Origin: Oscillospiraceae bacterium
Lineage (GTDB): Bacteria > Bacillota > Clostridia > Oscillospirales > Oscillospiraceae
DNA: 7,331 bases
Assembly: GCA_020025715.1 (NCBI GenBank)
Contig: JAHHRQ010000082.1
Coordinates: forward strand, 1 to 7,331
Direction: 5' to 3'
This document shows, in pieces, positions 6,791 to 7,331 of the stretch (the first letter of the stretch is position 1; every line of letters begins with the position of its first letter). Both the position numbers and the translations under genes were made by a program. A model generated the notes under the pieces. That model was given only the letters and a program-made list of their open reading frames with translations, did not search any database and had not been told where the DNA came from.

Positions 6791-6967
6791 ATGGATATTC
6801 AGGTAGGGGATATTTTAACCATGAAAAAAGCCCACCCCTGCGGCAGCAGAGAGTGGGAGGTTTTAAGAGTGGGCGCAGACTTCAAGCTCCGCTGCACCGG
6901 CTGCGGACATGAGGTAATGGGTCCCCGCTCCAAATTTGAAAAGAACATAAAACAGGTGAAGCGGTGA
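6791..6967 (+). CDS. DUF951 family small zinc-finger-like protein
   Basis: A 58-residue protein: MDIQVGDILTMKKAHPCGSR, then a tryptophan-containing stretch (EWEVLRVGAD, 21-30) and FKLRCTGCGHEVMGPRSKFE (31-50). This fits the DUF951 family, recognised by CG-S-x2-W-x-V, G-A-D, C-x2-C-G and PR-x-x-FE. Three cysteines (C17, C35, C38) with H40 or H15 could coordinate a metal, which is inference. The function is unknown; the basic C-terminus (KNIKQVKR) and ribbon-like core would suit nucleic-acid or ribosome contact. ATG at 6791 is 9 nt after the rarA stop; its AGGAG (6780-6784) overlaps that stop codon. Its own stop overlaps the start of the GIY-YIG gene by 4 bp. Confidence 0.88.
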   Translation: MDIQVGDILTMKKAHPCGSREWEVLRVGADFKLRCTGCGHEVMGPRSKFEKNIKQVKR

Positions 6968-7212
6968 ACTATACATATATTCTCCGCTGCGCCGACGGTA
7001 CTTTATACACCGGCTGGACAAACGACCTCCCGGCAAGGCTTAAAGCCCACAATTCCGGCAAGGGTGCAAAGTACACCAAAAACCGTCTGCCGGTGGAGCT
7101 TGTATACTTCGAGGAGTTTTCCACAAAAGAGGAAGCCATGAGCCGTGAATGGCACATAAAAAGGCTTAAAAGAGCGGAAAAGCTGGAACTTATAGGAAAA
7201 AGCGCATTGTGA
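6964..7212 (+). CDS. GIY-YIG nuclease-fold protein, UPF0213/YhbQ-YazA family
   Basis: An 82-residue single-domain protein of the GIY-YIG superfamily. The two motifs appear as YTYIL (3-7) and LYTGWT (14-19), with conserved R25 in the following helix, the KGAKYTKNRLPVELVY segment (33-48), and E62 in SREWHIKRL, the position of the catalytic glutamate. All expected catalytic residues (Y5, Y15, R25, E62) are present, so nuclease activity is possible; YhbQ of E. coli is a family member with reported activity on DNA, but the physiological role is unclear. The start is GTG at 6964-6966, within GTGA shared with the DUF951 stop; AGGTGA at 6954-6959 serves as ribosome binding site with short spacing. 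The last codons and the stop (7210-7212) lie in the left arm of the downstream terminator. Confidence 0.9.
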   Translation: MNYTYILRCADGTLYTGWTNDLPARLKAHNSGKGAKYTKNRLPVELVYFEEFSTKEEAMSREWHIKRLKRAEKLELIGKSAL

Positions 7213-7231
7213 TAATCACAATGCGCTTTTT
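7197..7231 (+). terminator. Bidirectional intrinsic terminator between convergent genes
   Basis: AGCGCATTGTGA (7201-7212) pairs perfectly with TCACAATGCGCT (7216-7227) around a TAA loop; A's at 7197-7200 extend the stem into T's at 7228-7231. It ends in five T's in both directions, so it can terminate the rarA operon and also the leftward gene whose stop is at 7233-7235. Its left arm contains the last codons and the stop codon of the GIY-YIG gene. Confidence 0.92.
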
Positions 7232-7232
7232 C

Positions 7233-7331
7233 TTATTTTGCAGTTAAAGTAAAGCTCTTAACCCCGTTTGAAAGGCTGTATTCATTTCCGCTTTGCAGCT
7301 CGGGGTGAGTGAAAATTACGCTTCTGCAAGC
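7233..7331 (-). CDS. C-terminal end of a convergent gene, possibly a carbohydrate-binding surface protein
   Basis: The minus-strand frame open from the window edge encodes 32 residues and a TAA stop at 7233-7235: it contains SVIFTHPELQSGNEYSLSNG followed by VKSFTLTAK. The stop falls one base from the bidirectional terminator, which fits a real gene end. The pattern 'S-P-x-L-x2-G-x-x-Y-(S/T)-L' followed by a G and a short FTL strand resembles the C-terminal beta-strand repeat of clostridial extracellular proteins annotated as carbohydrate-binding domain-containing (DUF4353, Cthe_2159-like). That is a weak resemblance from memory; too little is visible to be firm. Only the 3' end lies in the window. 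Confidence 0.6.
   Translation of the reverse strand, partial: ACRSVIFTHPELQSGNEYSLSNGVKSFTLTAK

Overview
The window looks like an ordinary chromosomal segment of a low-to-mid GC Gram-positive anaerobe of the class Clostridia, perhaps of the Oscillospiraceae/Ruminococcaceae type. The main reasons are strong AGGAGG-type ribosome binding sites, an elongation factor P gene followed by a CD1247-type zinc-ribbon gene, a sporulation/vegetative-type D,D-carboxypeptidase, and the rarA and DUF951 families in their Firmicutes forms. I see no phage, IS, CRISPR, tRNA or rRNA signal.

Layout. Positions 1-3737 are read leftward (minus strand): a ComEA-like helix-hairpin-helix protein, an OmpR-type response regulator, its HAMP histidine kinase, elongation factor P (efp), and an acidic, cysteine-rich zinc-ribbon protein, ending at a strong hairpin terminator at 3-40. 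The first three genes are tightly packed (23-bp overlap, then a 10-bp gap). efp has its own promoter, but no terminator separates it from the kinase gene, so readthrough is possible. An AT-rich divergent intergenic region (3738-3876) separates this block from the rightward block, and it carries a near-consensus promoter for the latter.

Positions 3877-7212 are read rightward: a DacF/PBP5-type D-alanyl-D-alanine carboxypeptidase with an unusually long charged cytoplasmic tail, then a perfect 10-bp intercistronic hairpin without a T-tract, then rarA (replication-associated recombination ATPase), a 58-residue DUF951 protein, and an 82-residue GIY-YIG (UPF0213/YhbQ-like) protein. The last three genes are translationally linked: the DUF951 ribosome binding site overlaps the rarA stop, and the GIY-YIG start overlaps the DUF951 stop. 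A bidirectional terminator whose left arm contains the GIY-YIG stop codon separates this block from a convergent gene, of which only the last 32 codons are visible at the right edge.

Functionally the window mixes DNA handling (ComEA-like, RarA, GIY-YIG), envelope maintenance and signalling (carboxypeptidase, two-component system) and translation (EF-P). I see no clear previously undescribed system. The most notable points are the carboxypeptidase's ~100-residue cytoplasmic tail, the SLBB-less ComEA-like protein co-encoded with a two-component system, the extra cysteine cluster in the zinc-ribbon protein, and the rarA-DUF951-GIY-YIG coupling.
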